Source: Flagellimonas marinaquae
GTDB taxonomy: Bacteria; Bacteroidota; Bacteroidia; Flavobacteriales; Flavobacteriaceae
DNA length: 64,000 nucleotides
NCBI RefSeq assembly: GCF_003992675.1
Contig: NZ_RZMZ01000016.1
Coordinates: 62,001-126,000, forward strand
Direction: 5' to 3'
A program made the position numbers and the translations under genes. Under the pieces are notes generated by a model that saw only the letters and a program-made list of their open reading frames with translations, did no database searches and was not told where the DNA came from. Positions 1-8,161 of this stretch are shown piece after piece (positions within the stretch are counted from its first letter, which is position 1; every line of letters begins with the position of its first letter).

Positions 1-72
1 TCAAATAATGCCCATCTAACTTACATTGGGCACATTCGTTTTAATTATTGCGCCATTGGCATTCATTATAGG
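1..72. other. Short gap at window edge, no gene assigned
   Basis: Non-coding tail downstream of dnaE as far as can be seen. Frame +1 is open from base 1 to a stop near 120, so the 3' end of a plus-strand gene cannot be excluded, but the run is too short to judge. A weak inverted repeat (GCCCA...TGGGC, about 11-32) has no T-tract, so I do not call it a terminator. Confidence 0.3.
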
Positions 73-3000
73 TCAATTGAGTTTATAATGAATTTCATGG
101 GCCTCCAGCTCCGAAAGTAATTCACTGTTTATCTTCACCTTTTGTTTTCGGCTCGACAGTTTTAGTTTGATTTCTTCCTGCATCTCATAAATTATAAAAC
201 TTATGGGATGATCTCCCTTGTGCATCCGTAAGGTTTCCTTTAGCGTATGGATTCGCTGTTCCTGCAAGCGATCTATGTTCAATTTGATGGTCAGTTTTTT
301 GGCAAAGGCGTCCATCACATCCTGAAGCTGCTTAAAATCGTTGAATTGAAGCCGAGGCTCCCCCTTCTTGCCCGTTTCCCGATTGACCCAGCCCTCACGA
401 ACAAAAGCCCTCACATGCACAAAAGAGTTAATCATTAGAAAATGGCGGAACTTTAAGTATTCCTCCCCAAAAATGCGCAATTCGTAGGAATCGTTATAAT
501 CTTCCAAAGTGAAGAGTCCCCAACCTTTACCGTTTTTGGAAACCCGGTGCTGCACATCGGTGATGACCCCGGCAACCGTAAGCTCACGGTTCACATGCTC
601 CTCCAAACGCGAAAAATCAGATACCGTATTGTTGCAAAAGGCCTTGATCTCTTTTTTGAAATCATCCAAGGGGTGGCCCGAAATATAAATACCGACCACT
701 TCCTTTTCTCGGCGCAATTTCTCCATGGTGCCCCATTCCTCGCAAGGCGGCACAATGGGTTCTGGAATCTGCACCTCGCTGGCCTCTCCAAAAAGACTTA
801 CTTGGGATGAATTTTGGTTCTCCTGAAACTTGGAGCCGTATTTCACCGCCTTTTCCAAGAAAGAAATGCCGTCGCCATCATCATGAAAATACTGCGCCCG
901 GTGTGTATCTCCGAAGGAATCGAACCCTCCGGCAAGGGCCAAGTTTTCAAAAGCTTTTTTATTGGCGGCACGCAGATCGACCCGTTTGGCCAAATCAAAT
1001 ATGGACCGATAGGGACCGTCCTTTTTTCGGTTTTCCACAATGGTCTCTACGGCCGAACGCCCCACACCCTTAATGGCGCCCATGCCAAATCGTACCGCAT
1101 TGTCCTTGTTTGCGGCGAATTTATAGTAGGATTCATTAACGTCAGGCCCCAAAACCTCAAGTCCCATCCGTTTACATTCCTCCATAAAAAAGGTGACCTG
1201 CTTAATGTCGTTCATGTTGTTGCTCAGCACGGCTGCCATATACTCGGCAGGGTAGTGGGCCTTTAAATAGGCCGTTTGATAAGCGATATAGGCATAACAG
1301 GTGGAGTGGCTCTTGTTGAAGGCGTAGGAGGCAAAGGCTTCCCAATCCTTCCAGATTTTTTCCAGCACATCACGTGGGTGCCCATTTTTTTCGCCACCAT
1401 CCAAAAACTGGGGCTTTAATTTTTCCAACAGGGCAAAAATCTTTTTACCCATGGCCTTTCGCAGAACATCGGCATCACCTTTGGAGAATCCGGCCAATTT
1501 TTGGGAAAGCAACATCACCTGCTCTTGGTAAACGGTAATCCCGTAGGTTTCCTGCAGGTATTCTTCCATTTCGGGCAGGTCGTAGGTAATCTCCTCCTCA
1601 CCATGTTTACGGGCAATAAAGCTTGGGATATATTCCATAGGCCCAGGTCGGTACAGGGCATTCATGGCGATGAGGTCATCAAAAACCGTGGGTTTAAGGT
1701 TTTTCATGTGCTTCTGCATACCTGGGGATTCGTATTGGAATATCCCCACTGTATCACCGCGTTGGAAAAGTTCATAGGTCTTTTCATCATCCAGCGGAAA
1801 ATCATCTGGCACCAAATCGATGCCCGTGCGTGCCTTCACGATTTTAACGGTATCCTTGATCAAGGTCAAGGTTTTCAGTCCCAAGAAATCCATTTTCAGC
1901 AGTCCGGCACTCTCCACTACGGAGTTGTCGAACTGGGTGACGTATAGATCGGAATCCTTGGCAACGGAGACGGGTACAAAATTGGTAATGTCGTCCGGGG
2001 TAATGATGACCCCGCAGGCATGGATACCCGTATTTCGCAATGAACCTTCAAGTACACGGGCCATTTTTAAGGTCTGACCTTCCAAATCGTCGGTTTCTGC
2101 AATATTGAGCAGCTCATTGACTTTTTCCAGTTCTTCGGAACGGAATTTTTTCTTCAGTTCTGCTTCGTCTACCCCAAATATCTTGTTGAGCTTGGACATG
2201 TTGGGAATCAACTTGGCAATGCGATCGGCATCACCTAAAGGCAAGTCCAAAACACGGGCAGTATCGCGAATGGATGATTTGGCCGCCATGGTTCCATACG
2301 TGATGATTTGGGCTACTTGGTTGGCCCCGTATTTGTTGATCACATAATCCATCACTCGACTACGGCCTTCATCATCAAAGTCAATATCGATATCGGGCAT
2401 GGAAACCCTGTCCGGATTCAAGAACCGCTCAAAAAGTAGGTCATACTTCAAGGGGTCGATGTTGGTAATGGTCAAACAGTACGCCACTACCGAACCTGCT
2501 GCGGACCCCCTTCCCGGACCAACGGATACGTCCATATTCCTAGCTTCGCGGATAAAGTCCTCAACAATCAAAAAGTATCCCGGATATCCCGAATTTTTGA
2601 TGATTTCCAATTCGAAGTCTATCCGTTCCCTGATTTCGTCCGTGATTTCACCGTACCGCTTTTCGGCCCCTTTATAGGTAATATGCCTTAGATATGCGTT
2701 TTCTCCACGGTTGCCGCCATCAATGTCATCTTGAGGGTCTTTGAATTCCTCTGGAATACTGAATTTGGGCAGCAAAATATCGCTAGCAAGGTCATAGGGT
2801 TCCACCTTGTCCACAATTTCCTTTATGTTGAGAATGGCTTCGGGAAGGTCCTTGAAGAGTTCCTTCATCTCATCCGAAGACTTGAAATAGTACTCTTGGT
2901 TGGGCAGCCCATAGCGATAACCCCGCCCTCGGCCAATGGGAGTGGATTGCTTTTCCCCGTCCTTTACACAGAGCAAGATATCGTGTGCCTCGGCATCTTT

Positions 3001-4458
3001 TTTGTCACAATAATAGGTGTTGTTGGTGGCCACTAGCTTTACGTTGTGGTCTTTGGCCATGTGCACCAACACTTGGTTCACCCGGTCCTCATCTTCTTGG
3101 CCATGGCGCATGATCTCAATGTAGAAATCATCCCCAAATTGCTCTTTCCACCATAACAGGGCCTCTTCCGCCTGTTTTTCGCCAACATTAAGAATTTTGT
3201 TGGGTACTTCACCATAGAGGTTTCCAGTGAGGGCAATTATATTTTCCTTGTATTGCTCTATGACCTTTTTATCGATTCGGGGCACATAATAGAAGCCGTT
3301 GGTATAGGCGATGGAGGACATTTTGGCCAAATTGTGATATCCTTTTTTGTTTTTGGCCAATAACACGATCTGATGCCCGTAATCCTTTACGTTTTTATTG
3401 GTGTGGTCTTCGCAGACATAAAATTCGCAACCCACGATGGGCGTAATCTCCTTTTCGGTGGGTCGCTCGCCATTGGCAATAAGTTCTTCGTTTTTGGCCT
3501 TTACCACCTTGTTGTGCGCCATCACTTCTTTCACAAAGTGAAAAGCCCCCATCATATTGGCATGGTCGGTAAGGGCAACTGCGGGCATACCGTGGTTGGC
3601 TGTGGCCCTGACCAAATCTTTAATGTTGATGGTAGATTGGAGTACCGAAAACTGGGAATGGTTGTGCAGATGAACAAAGGGTTCATCTTCCAAGGTTTCC
3701 ACATTTTCTTGGATTTCCTCGTCTGAGACCCCACCGGTATCTTCGGCCCAAAGAGCATCGGCAATTTTTTTGGAGGCTGCCTTTAGATTGATGTGCTTTA
3801 AACCGATGAGTTCAATTTCTTTCGGATTGGCTTCCGAGAATCGCTCAAAATAATCGGGCTGGACATCAAGCTCTTGGTGGGAGTACTGTTTTTTTCGTAC
3901 CAGTTCCAAAAAGCAACGGGTCGTCGCTTCCACGTCGGCCGTTGCATTATGCGCTTCGGCAAAAGGTTCCCCGAACAAAAATTCATGGAGTTCGGTAAGG
4001 GTCGGCAATTTGAATTTACCGCCGCGTCCTCCAGGAATCTTGCAAAGTTCTGCGGTATGTTCGGTACAGGTGTCCAGAACAGGTAGGGTGGTAAGCGGAC
4101 TTTCCAATCCTTCGCGATGGAATTCACAGCCCATTATATTAATGTCGAACCCCACATTTTGACCCACCACAAACTTGGTCTGTTGGAGCGCTTGATTGAA
4201 AGCTTCCAAAACCTCGCTTAAAGGCGTTCCCTTTTCTTCGGCCAGAGCAGTGGAAATACCATGTATCTGTTCCGATTCGTAAGGAATGTTGAACCCTTCG
4301 GGCTTTACCAAAAAGTCTTGGTGTTCTATTAAATTACCGAGCTCATCGTGCAACTGCCATGCTATTTGTACGCATCTTGGCCAGTTGTCGGTATCGGTAA
4401 TGGGGGCATCCCAGCGTTTGGGCAAACCTGTGGTCTCCGTATCAAAAATCAAATACAT
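73..4458 (-). CDS. dnaE: DNA polymerase III alpha subunit with fused N-terminal proofreading exonuclease
   Basis: Replicative DNA polymerase of 1461 residues. The N-terminus is a DEDDh exonuclease: FDTETTG gives D6 and E8, and HNATADVE gives H170 and D175. It is followed by a PHP domain starting near residue 260 (VHLHNHSQFS), the C-family palm with GPGRGSAAGS and the catalytic triad in MPDIDIDF (D689, D691, D693), the tandem HhH region (GAIKGVGRSAVETI) and an OB-fold near residues 1250-1350. E. coli DnaE is about 1160 residues with a separate epsilon subunit; here the extra ~250 residues supply epsilon activity in cis, as is common in Bacteroidetes. All visible catalytic residues are intact. 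A second, shorter alpha subunit lies at 12819-15818, so this is the high-fidelity enzyme. Confidence 0.96.
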   Translation of the reverse strand: MYLIFDTETTGLPKRWDAPITDTDNWPRCVQIAWQLHDELGNLIEHQDFLVKPEGFNIPYESEQIHGISTALAEEKGTPLSEVLEAFNQALQQTKFVVGQNVGFDINIMGCEFHREGLESPLTTLPVLDTCTEHTAELCKIPGGRGGKFKLPTLTELHEFLFGEPFAEAHNATADVEATTRCFLELVRKKQYSHQELDVQPDYFERFSEANPKEIELIGLKHINLKAASKKIADALWAEDTGGVSDEEIQENVETLEDEPFVHLHNHSQFSVLQSTINIKDLVRATANHGMPAVALTDHANMMGAFHFVKEVMAHNKVVKAKNEELIANGERPTEKEITPIVGCEFYVCEDHTNKNVKDYGHQIVLLAKNKKGYHNLAKMSSIAYTNGFYYVPRIDKKVIEQYKENIIALTGNLYGEVPNKILNVGEKQAEEALLWWKEQFGDDFYIEIMRHGQEDEDRVNQVLVHMAKDHNVKLVATNNTYYCDKKDAEAHDILLCVKDGEKQSTPIGRGRGYRYGLPNQEYYFKSSDEMKELFKDLPEAILNIKEIVDKVEPYDLASDILLPKFSIPEEFKDPQDDIDGGNRGENAYLRHITYKGAEKRYGEITDEIRERIDFELEIIKNSGYPGYFLIVEDFIREARNMDVSVGPGRGSAAGSVVAYCLTITNIDPLKYDLLFERFLNPDRVSMPDIDIDFDDEGRSRVMDYVINKYGANQVAQIITYGTMAAKSSIRDTARVLDLPLGDADRIAKLIPNMSKLNKIFGVDEAELKKKFRSEELEKVNELLNIAETDDLEGQTLKMARVLEGSLRNTGIHACGVIITPDDITNFVPVSVAKDSDLYVTQFDNSVVESAGLLKMDFLGLKTLTLIKDTVKIVKARTGIDLVPDDFPLDDEKTYELFQRGDTVGIFQYESPGMQKHMKNLKPTVFDDLIAMNALYRPGPMEYIPSFIARKHGEEEITYDLPEMEEYLQETYGITVYQEQVMLLSQKLAGFSKGDADVLRKAMGKKIFALLEKLKPQFLDGGEKNGHPRDVLEKIWKDWEAFASYAFNKSHSTCYAYIAYQTAYLKAHYPAEYMAAVLSNNMNDIKQVTFFMEECKRMGLEVLGPDVNESYYKFAANKDNAVRFGMGAIKGVGRSAVETIVENRKKDGPYRSIFDLAKRVDLRAANKKAFENLALAGGFDSFGDTHRAQYFHDDGDGISFLEKAVKYGSKFQENQNSSQVSLFGEASEVQIPEPIVPPCEEWGTMEKLRREKEVVGIYISGHPLDDFKKEIKAFCNNTVSDFSRLEEHVNRELTVAGVITDVQHRVSKNGKGWGLFTLEDYNDSYELRIFGEEYLKFRHFLMINSFVHVRAFVREGWVNRETGKKGEPRLQFNDFKQLQDVMDAFAKKLTIKLNIDRLQEQRIHTLKETLRMHKGDHPISFIIYEMQEEIKLKLSSRKQKVKINSELLSELEAHEIHYKLN

Positions 4459-4545
4459 AGGCTATCGCTCTCGGTCAAAAAAAGAGTAGCTAAAATTACG
4501 GAAGAAGATAGATTTGATAAAAAAGAGTTGTGAGGAGTTATCAAC

Positions 4546-4580
4546 TAAAAGAAGCCGGGAACGCTTCCCGACTTTTCTTC
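4546..4580 (-). terminator. Rho-independent terminator of the DUF2383 gene
   Basis: Six-bp GC-rich stem CGGGAA / TTCCCG (4556-4570) with a three-base loop, flanked by an A-rich arm and a CTTTTCTTC arm so that a U-rich tract follows on the minus strand. It lies about 30 bases after the stop of the gene ending at 4606. Confidence 0.7.
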
Positions 4581-4605
4581 TAATGGTATCTATTGACTTT
4601 TGGAG

Positions 4606-5061
4606 TTACGATACTGCTGTTTCAAATATGTTTGCTGTCTCCAATGTTTCCCTGATAGCGTTTCTGTGACGCATCAGTAAACTCTCAGTGGATGGTGGCA
4701 ACACAAAGTCTTTGTCATGGAGAATATCATTGTAAGTGGCAATAGCCTCTTTCTCCCCACGGTGCACTTCTTCCAGCATGGCTTCTTCATTGTTTTGCGT
4801 AAACAATGATTTAAAATCTATCCAAGATCGGTGCAAAGTTCCTTTTGCGCTTCCACCTTTTTCAGGTGCTTGTCCAAAGGAACGTATTTCCGCTTTTAGT
4901 TCTTGGCCAAAATTGTATCGCTGCTTGGCGCTGTCGATAAAGAATTGTTTAATGGTTGTATTATCTACCTTTTCGGCTGCTTGTTTAAATCCTTTTTCAG
5001 CATCATAGGTTCTTTCCAAAAGTTCGTTCAATTTGTTCGACATTTCTACTGTGTACTTCAT
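4606..5061 (-). CDS. DUF2383 / PA2169-family four-helix-bundle protein
   Basis: Protein of 151 residues, all helical by eye, with no signal peptide or membrane segment. The layout LNELLERTYDAEKGFKQAAE, AKQRYNFGQELKAEIRSFG, HRSWIDFKSLF and RGEKEAIATYNDIL matches the PA2169/DUF2383 family, ferritin-like four-helix bundles of unknown function often found among stress-response genes. Glutamates in helices 1 and 4 (YDAEKGF, HRGEKEA) could resemble a di-iron site, but I cannot assign a complete metal-ligand set. Single-gene transcript ending at the hairpin at 4546-4580. Function unknown; the family call is fairly secure. Confidence 0.8.
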   Translation of the reverse strand: MKYTVEMSNKLNELLERTYDAEKGFKQAAEKVDNTTIKQFFIDSAKQRYNFGQELKAEIRSFGQAPEKGGSAKGTLHRSWIDFKSLFTQNNEEAMLEEVHRGEKEAIATYNDILHDKDFVLPPSTESLLMRHRNAIRETLETANIFETAVS

Positions 5062-5246
5062 AATCTAACTTCATTTTATCGGTTATCGGTCACCGACTTT
5101 CGATGACTTCTACATACAACTTACAGATAATCAGTGGAATCACAAATATTTAAAGGGGTTTATCAAAGGTTTAACGTGTTGATGCCCAGTTATTAAAACC
5201 ATTTAACTTTTTTTGGTTGAGATGCTGGGCTATAAACAAATAAGTG
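5062..5246. other. Divergent intergenic region between DUF2383 gene and rpsP
   Basis: About 185 bases upstream of both flanking genes. It is AT-rich and must hold the promoter of the DUF2383 gene. I see no gene, strong dyad or repeat in it. Confidence 0.5.
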
Positions 5247-5325
5247 TATATTTGCACCCGCTTAAGCGATAAGTAATAAAAAAGAATTAATAACCAGGGT
5301 CGGGCACCCTACAAATTAATGTGAT
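5247..5325 (+). promoter_or_regulatory. rpsP promoter and structured 5' leader
   Basis: A perfect Bacteroidetes -7 box TATATTTG (5247-5254) predicts transcription from about 5260. The leader of roughly 65 bases has two small dyads: CGCTTAAGCG right after the start, and AGGGT-cgggc-ACCCT shortly before the ATG at 5326. A structured leader ahead of a ribosomal protein operon suggests translational feedback, but I do not recognise a known leader family. Confidence 0.55.
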
Positions 5326-5895
5326 ATGCCAGTTAAAATTAGACTTCAGAGACACGGTAAAAAAGGTAAACCATTCTATTGGGTGGTTGCTGCAGATGTA
5401 AGAGCCAAAAGGGACGGTAAATACTTGGAGAAATTGGGAACTTATAATCCAAACACCAATCCAGCTACCATCAACCTAGATATCGACGGAACCGTAAAAT
5501 GGTTGCAAAATGGTGCACAGCCAACTGATACTGCTAGGGCTATTCTTTCTTACAAAGGTGTTTTGTTGAAGCACCACTTATTGGGTGGTGTTCGTAAAGG
5601 AGCATTGACAGAGGAGCAGGCTGAAGAAAAATTCAACGCTTGGGTAACCGAGAAGGAAAATGCTATCCAAGCCAAGAAAGATGGTTTGAGCCAAGCCGAA
5701 GCCGAAGCCAAGGCCAAAGCTTTGGAAGCTGAAAAAGAAGCGAATGAAAAGCGAATCGCCGCTGCACAACCTGAGGAGGAAGTAGCAGAGGAAGCTGCGG
5801 AAGAAACTACAGAAGCTGCTGCTGAAGAAACCGCTGCTGAAGCACCTGCCGAAGAGGCTCCTGCTGCAGAAGAAGAAGCTGCCAAAGAAGAATAG
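5326..5895 (+). CDS. rpsP: 30S ribosomal protein S16 with long acidic C-terminal tail
   Basis: Small-subunit ribosomal protein needed for 30S assembly. The first ~85 residues are canonical S16: [38 protein letters not shown], then [20 protein letters not shown]. coli S16 is about 82 residues; this protein is 189, with an alpha-helical linker (residues ~100-145) and an Ala/Glu-rich tail (repeated EEAAEE-type blocks) to the end. Such tails are usual in Bacteroidetes S16. Followed after 12 bases by rimM, which matures the 16S rRNA 3' domain, the classic rpsP-rimM pairing. The repetitive tail makes strong antisense open frames that are not genes. Confidence 0.96.
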   Translation: MPVKIRLQRHGKKGKPFYWVVAADVRAKRDGKYLEKLGTYNPNTNPATINLDIDGTVKWLQNGAQPTDTARAILSYKGVLLKHHLLGGVRKGALTEEQAEEKFNAWVTEKENAIQAKKDGLSQAEAEAKAKALEAEKEANEKRIAAAQPEEEVAEEAAEETTEAAAEETAAEAPAEEAPAAEEEAAKEE

Positions 5896-5907
5896 AAATC
5901 AAAGACA

Positions 5908-6435
5908 ATGCGCAAGGAAGACTGCTTCTACCTGGGCAAAGTCGTTTCAAAATATAGCTTTAAGGGCGAGGTATTGGTAAAATTGGATACCGATGAGCCC
6001 GAAATCTACGAAAATATGGAATCAGTGCTTGTTTCGTTGGGAAACAACCTGATTCCATTTTTTATTGATAGATGTCGATTGCACAAATCCAACCTATTGC
6101 GTATCGATTTTGAAGAGGTGAAGGACGAGCCTTCGGCAGATAAGTTGATCGGGTCTGAACTGTACCTTCCCTTGACGATGTTGCCCCAGCTTAGCGGAAA
6201 TAAGTTTTACTACCACGAGGTCATTGGTTTTACGTTGATGGATGAGGTTCATGGGGATATCGGAGTTATTGTTTCGGTAAACGACAATGCATCACAAGAT
6301 TTGTTTGAAGTCAAAAAAGGGGACAAGGAACTTTTTATCCCCATTACTGATGAAATCATCACGAAAGTGGACCGGGAAAATAAAACTATCCATGTAAGGA
6401 CTCCCGAAGGTTTGGTGGAACTTTACTTAAGCTGA
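5908..6435 (+). CDS. rimM: 16S rRNA processing protein RimM
   Basis: Ribosome maturation factor of 175 residues that binds S19 and assists assembly of the 30S head. The N-terminal RimM domain starts FYLGKVVSKYSFKGEVLVKL; the C-terminal PRC-barrel covers roughly residues 95-170 (YYHEVIGFTLMD, IPITDEIITKVD, PEGLVELYLS). Length is standard. Second gene of the rpsP-rimM operon, ended by the hairpin at 6442-6470. The last 104 bases are duplicated at 7236-7339, so the copy can mislead annotation, but this copy is complete and in frame. Confidence 0.93.
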   Translation: MRKEDCFYLGKVVSKYSFKGEVLVKLDTDEPEIYENMESVLVSLGNNLIPFFIDRCRLHKSNLLRIDFEEVKDEPSADKLIGSELYLPLTMLPQLSGNKFYYHEVIGFTLMDEVHGDIGVIVSVNDNASQDLFEVKKGDKELFIPITDEIITKVDRENKTIHVRTPEGLVELYLS

Positions 6436-6441
6436 AAAACA

Positions 6442-6470
6442 AAAAGGAGGCAACATAGTCTCCTCCTTTT
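6442..6470 (+). terminator. Terminator of rpsP-rimM
   Basis: AAAAGGAGG / CCTCCTTTT stem with an 11-base loop and a T-run, seven bases after the rimM stop. It probably works in both directions. A diverged copy sits at 7345-7370. Confidence 0.8.
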
Positions 6471-6571
6471 CTAATAAAACGAAACGAACTTAGTTAGAGC
6501 TGATAATATGCATCTAGGTGGTCTGTTTTTCCAAAATGTGAATGCGCTCTGAACCTTAAAGGTGCTGATTG

Positions 6572-7081
6572 TTAAAAATGGAATACAAATCCGATCAGTC
6601 CTTGAAAAGCGCTTTGTGCTTTCATTTCATCCAACGTGGCATTGTATCGCAATGTAGGTTCGATACTTACATTGTTTGCAACAAACCAAGCATACCCGCC
6701 TTGTATACCAAGCCAATTGGCACCATCACCATCAATACTGGCTCCGGTGAAGTCGATTCCAACAGGAATTTGACCAATGATGTAGTACTTGGCACCAATT
6801 TTATAGTTGAATTGTCCATCCATGTCATCTCCGCCTACATAACCCAAACCAGCTTTAAGGGCTAAATTATCAGATAGAAAATAACCACCTTCCATGCCCA
6901 CAGAATAAACAGTAAACCCATCAGTTGATGCCAGGGAAAACGCAGTACTTCCCGTGGTCAACGTGCCTGTGTTGGCCTCAATGATCCAACTTCCTTTTGA
7001 CAAAGCACTCGAGCTGTTGGCATCTTGGGCAAAGGCAGACAACCCTATAACTGCAAATAACACAAAAACGACTTTCTTCAT
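6572..7081 (-). CDS. Small outer-membrane beta-barrel protein, first copy slot
   Basis: Secreted protein of 169 residues from the MKK start at 7081; an in-frame ATG two codons upstream (7087) is possible but less natural. The signal peptide MKKVVFVLFAVIGLSAFAQ is cleaved before DAN. The mature part has alternating-residue strands with Gly turns and aromatics (GMEGGYFL, KAGLGYVGG, GQFNYKIGAKYYI, GIQGGYAWF) and ends in FVFHF, the C-terminal Phe expected for insertion by BamA. It looks like an 8-strand OmpA/OmpW-like barrel. It has flanks homologous to those of the gene at 7396-7971, but the two mature proteins are not obviously alike. A 21-bp-phased repeat array lies about 100 bases upstream. 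Confidence 0.75.
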   Translation of the reverse strand: MKKVVFVLFAVIGLSAFAQDANSSSALSKGSWIIEANTGTLTTGSTAFSLASTDGFTVYSVGMEGGYFLSDNLALKAGLGYVGGDDMDGQFNYKIGAKYYIIGQIPVGIDFTGASIDGDGANWLGIQGGYAWFVANNVSIEPTLRYNATLDEMKAQSAFQGLIGFVFHF

Positions 7082-7180
7082 AATCATAAGTTTTAAAAAT
7101 TGGTAATGATTTTATTTGGGGTAACCCCTTGTTAATAGCTCGGCAAATAACTGTAAACGTTGGGAAAAATTTTTACAGAA

Positions 7181-7233
7181 TTGACGGATGCCCCTTCTGA
7201 TCTGATGGATGGGCCTTCTGATCTGACAGATAC
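7181..7233 (-). repeat. 21-bp-phased direct repeat array upstream of first OMP gene
   Basis: Two copies of a 21-base unit beginning GGATG (7186, 7207) and ending ATCTGA, with a degenerate third start at 7228. On the minus strand the core reads TCCRTCAGA. The spacing is two helical turns, as for paired LytTR-type sites. The same array occurs at 8075-8127, at the same distance from the second OMP gene. Confidence 0.7.
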
Positions 7234-7235
7234 GA

Positions 7236-7339
7236 TTTTTATCCCCATCACCGATGAGATCATCACCAAAGTGGACCGGGAAAATAAAACTATCCATGTA
7301 AGCACTCCCGAAGGTTTGGTGGAACTTTACTTAAGCTGA
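7236..7339 (+). pseudogene. Duplicated 3' fragment of rimM
   Basis: These 104 bases align without gaps to the last 104 bases of rimM (6332-6435), offset 904, with five substitutions that I can count. The frame is intact and would encode the last 34 residues, ending PEGLVELYLS and a TGA, with one Arg-to-Ser change; the other differences are silent. There is no start codon or upstream part, so it cannot be a gene. It is followed by a copy of the rimM terminator. It marks a tandem duplication or recombination event between the two OMP genes. Confidence 0.9.
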
Positions 7340-7344
7340 AAAGC

Positions 7345-7370
7345 AAAAAGGAGGCAACATAGCCTCCTCT
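7345..7370. terminator. Copy of the rimM terminator
   Basis: Hairpin GGAGG-caacatag-CCTCC preceded by AAAAA. It derives from 6442-6470 by the same duplication. It now lies about 25 bases past the stop of the OMP gene ending at 7396 and may serve that minus-strand gene. Confidence 0.65.
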
Positions 7371-7395
7371 TCACTTAATAAAACTAGACGAAATT

Positions 7396-7971
7396 TTATT
7401 TTTTCCACTTGCCACCACCTAGGTAGAAGCCTAGTGATATGCCCAAATAAGAGTTTTTCACTTCTGCGCCTTCTCCCAAGTCAGACTTGCCAATAAGATT
7501 ATAGCTTGCAGCCAAACGCAATTTGCCAAGTTCAAAACCAGCACGAATTAATCCACCAAACTTTCCATCAAGCTCAAATTCTTCGCTATCCGGTCCTAGT
7601 TCATCAAAGCCAATATTAGCCAAAGAGCTGTAACCTACACCTGCTCCCATAAAAGGGGCAAAGGATGAGCTTCCTGAGTTGAAATAGTAATCAAATGTTC
7701 CAGAGACGGTTCCACTTGCTACCAAACTACCTTCAATGGAGAAACCATCTGAGGTTACATTCTTAGCCATTGCTGCAGATTCATACCTTAGGCCAATGCT
7801 CATATTGTCAGCGATATTGTACTTTGGTTCAATGGCAATTAGGACGCCACCACCACCATCTGGAATAGTGTATCCAGCATCAAGGCCTACTCGGAATTTG
7901 TTTTTTTCTTGCGCTTGGGATACTTGAACCACAGCTAGCATAAGTAGGAATACAAAAACGATTTTTTTCAT
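7396..7971 (-). CDS. Small outer-membrane beta-barrel protein, second copy slot
   Basis: Secreted porin-like protein of 191 residues. I place the start at the MKK at 7971; the open frame runs 74 codons further, but that stretch translates the 21-bp repeats (HPSDQKG repeated) and is not coding. The signal peptide MKKIVFVFLLMLAVVQVSQAQ is followed by barrel strands such as FRVGLDAGYTIP, NMSIGLRYES, GTFDYYFN, GAGVGYSSL and KLRLAASYNLIG, ending LGISLGFYLGG, an 8-strand outer-membrane-protein pattern. The mature part resembles a different barrel subfamily from its neighbour at 6572, although both leaders and both flanks match. Confidence 0.75.
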   Translation of the reverse strand: MKKIVFVFLLMLAVVQVSQAQEKNKFRVGLDAGYTIPDGGGGVLIAIEPKYNIADNMSIGLRYESAAMAKNVTSDGFSIEGSLVASGTVSGTFDYYFNSGSSSFAPFMGAGVGYSSLANIGFDELGPDSEEFELDGKFGGLIRAGFELGKLRLAASYNLIGKSDLGEGAEVKNSYLGISLGFYLGGGKWKK

Positions 7972-8074
7972 AATCAAAAGTTTAATAAAATTGGTAATGA
8001 TTTTAAATGGGGCTTCTCCCCGGTTAATAATTCGGCAAGTAACTATAATCGCAAGAATAAATTTGCCCTCAATT

Positions 8075-8127
8075 GACGGATGCCCCTTCTGATCTGACGG
8101 ATGGCCCTTCTGATCTGACGGATGTAA
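8075..8127 (-). repeat. 21-bp-phased direct repeat array upstream of second OMP gene
   Basis: Three starts of GGATG at 8078, 8099 and 8120, exactly 21 bases apart. The intervening sequence CCCTTCTGATCTGAC is nearly identical between units and matches the array at 7181-7233. On the minus strand each unit presents TCCGTCARA, close to the AgrA/AlgR-type LytTR half-site. It ends about 104 bases before the OMP start. Confidence 0.75.
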
Positions 8128-8148
8128 TTTTGGTACAATCAATCGGCG

Positions 8149-8161
8149 TATATTTGGGCAC
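8149..8161 (+). promoter_or_regulatory. trmN6 promoter, possibly leaderless
   Basis: TATATTTG at 8149-8156 is a perfect Bacteroidetes -7 box, with a TTG at 8130-8132 as candidate -33 (spacing 16, a little short). The ATG at 8162 is only five bases past the box, where transcription should begin, so the mRNA may have no 5' leader. Confidence 0.55.

Noticed and set aside
1..32. Terminator hairpin at the left edge
   Set aside because: Five-bp stem, 12-base loop and no T-run; too weak to call.
5550..5915. Antisense open frame across rpsP
   Set aside because: It is a by-product of the repetitive Ala/Glu codons of the S16 tail and gives a Ser/Ala low-complexity protein.
7186..8127. CRISPR-like array
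   Set aside because: The 21-base units are tandem with no variable spacers and only two to three copies; they fit regulator sites.
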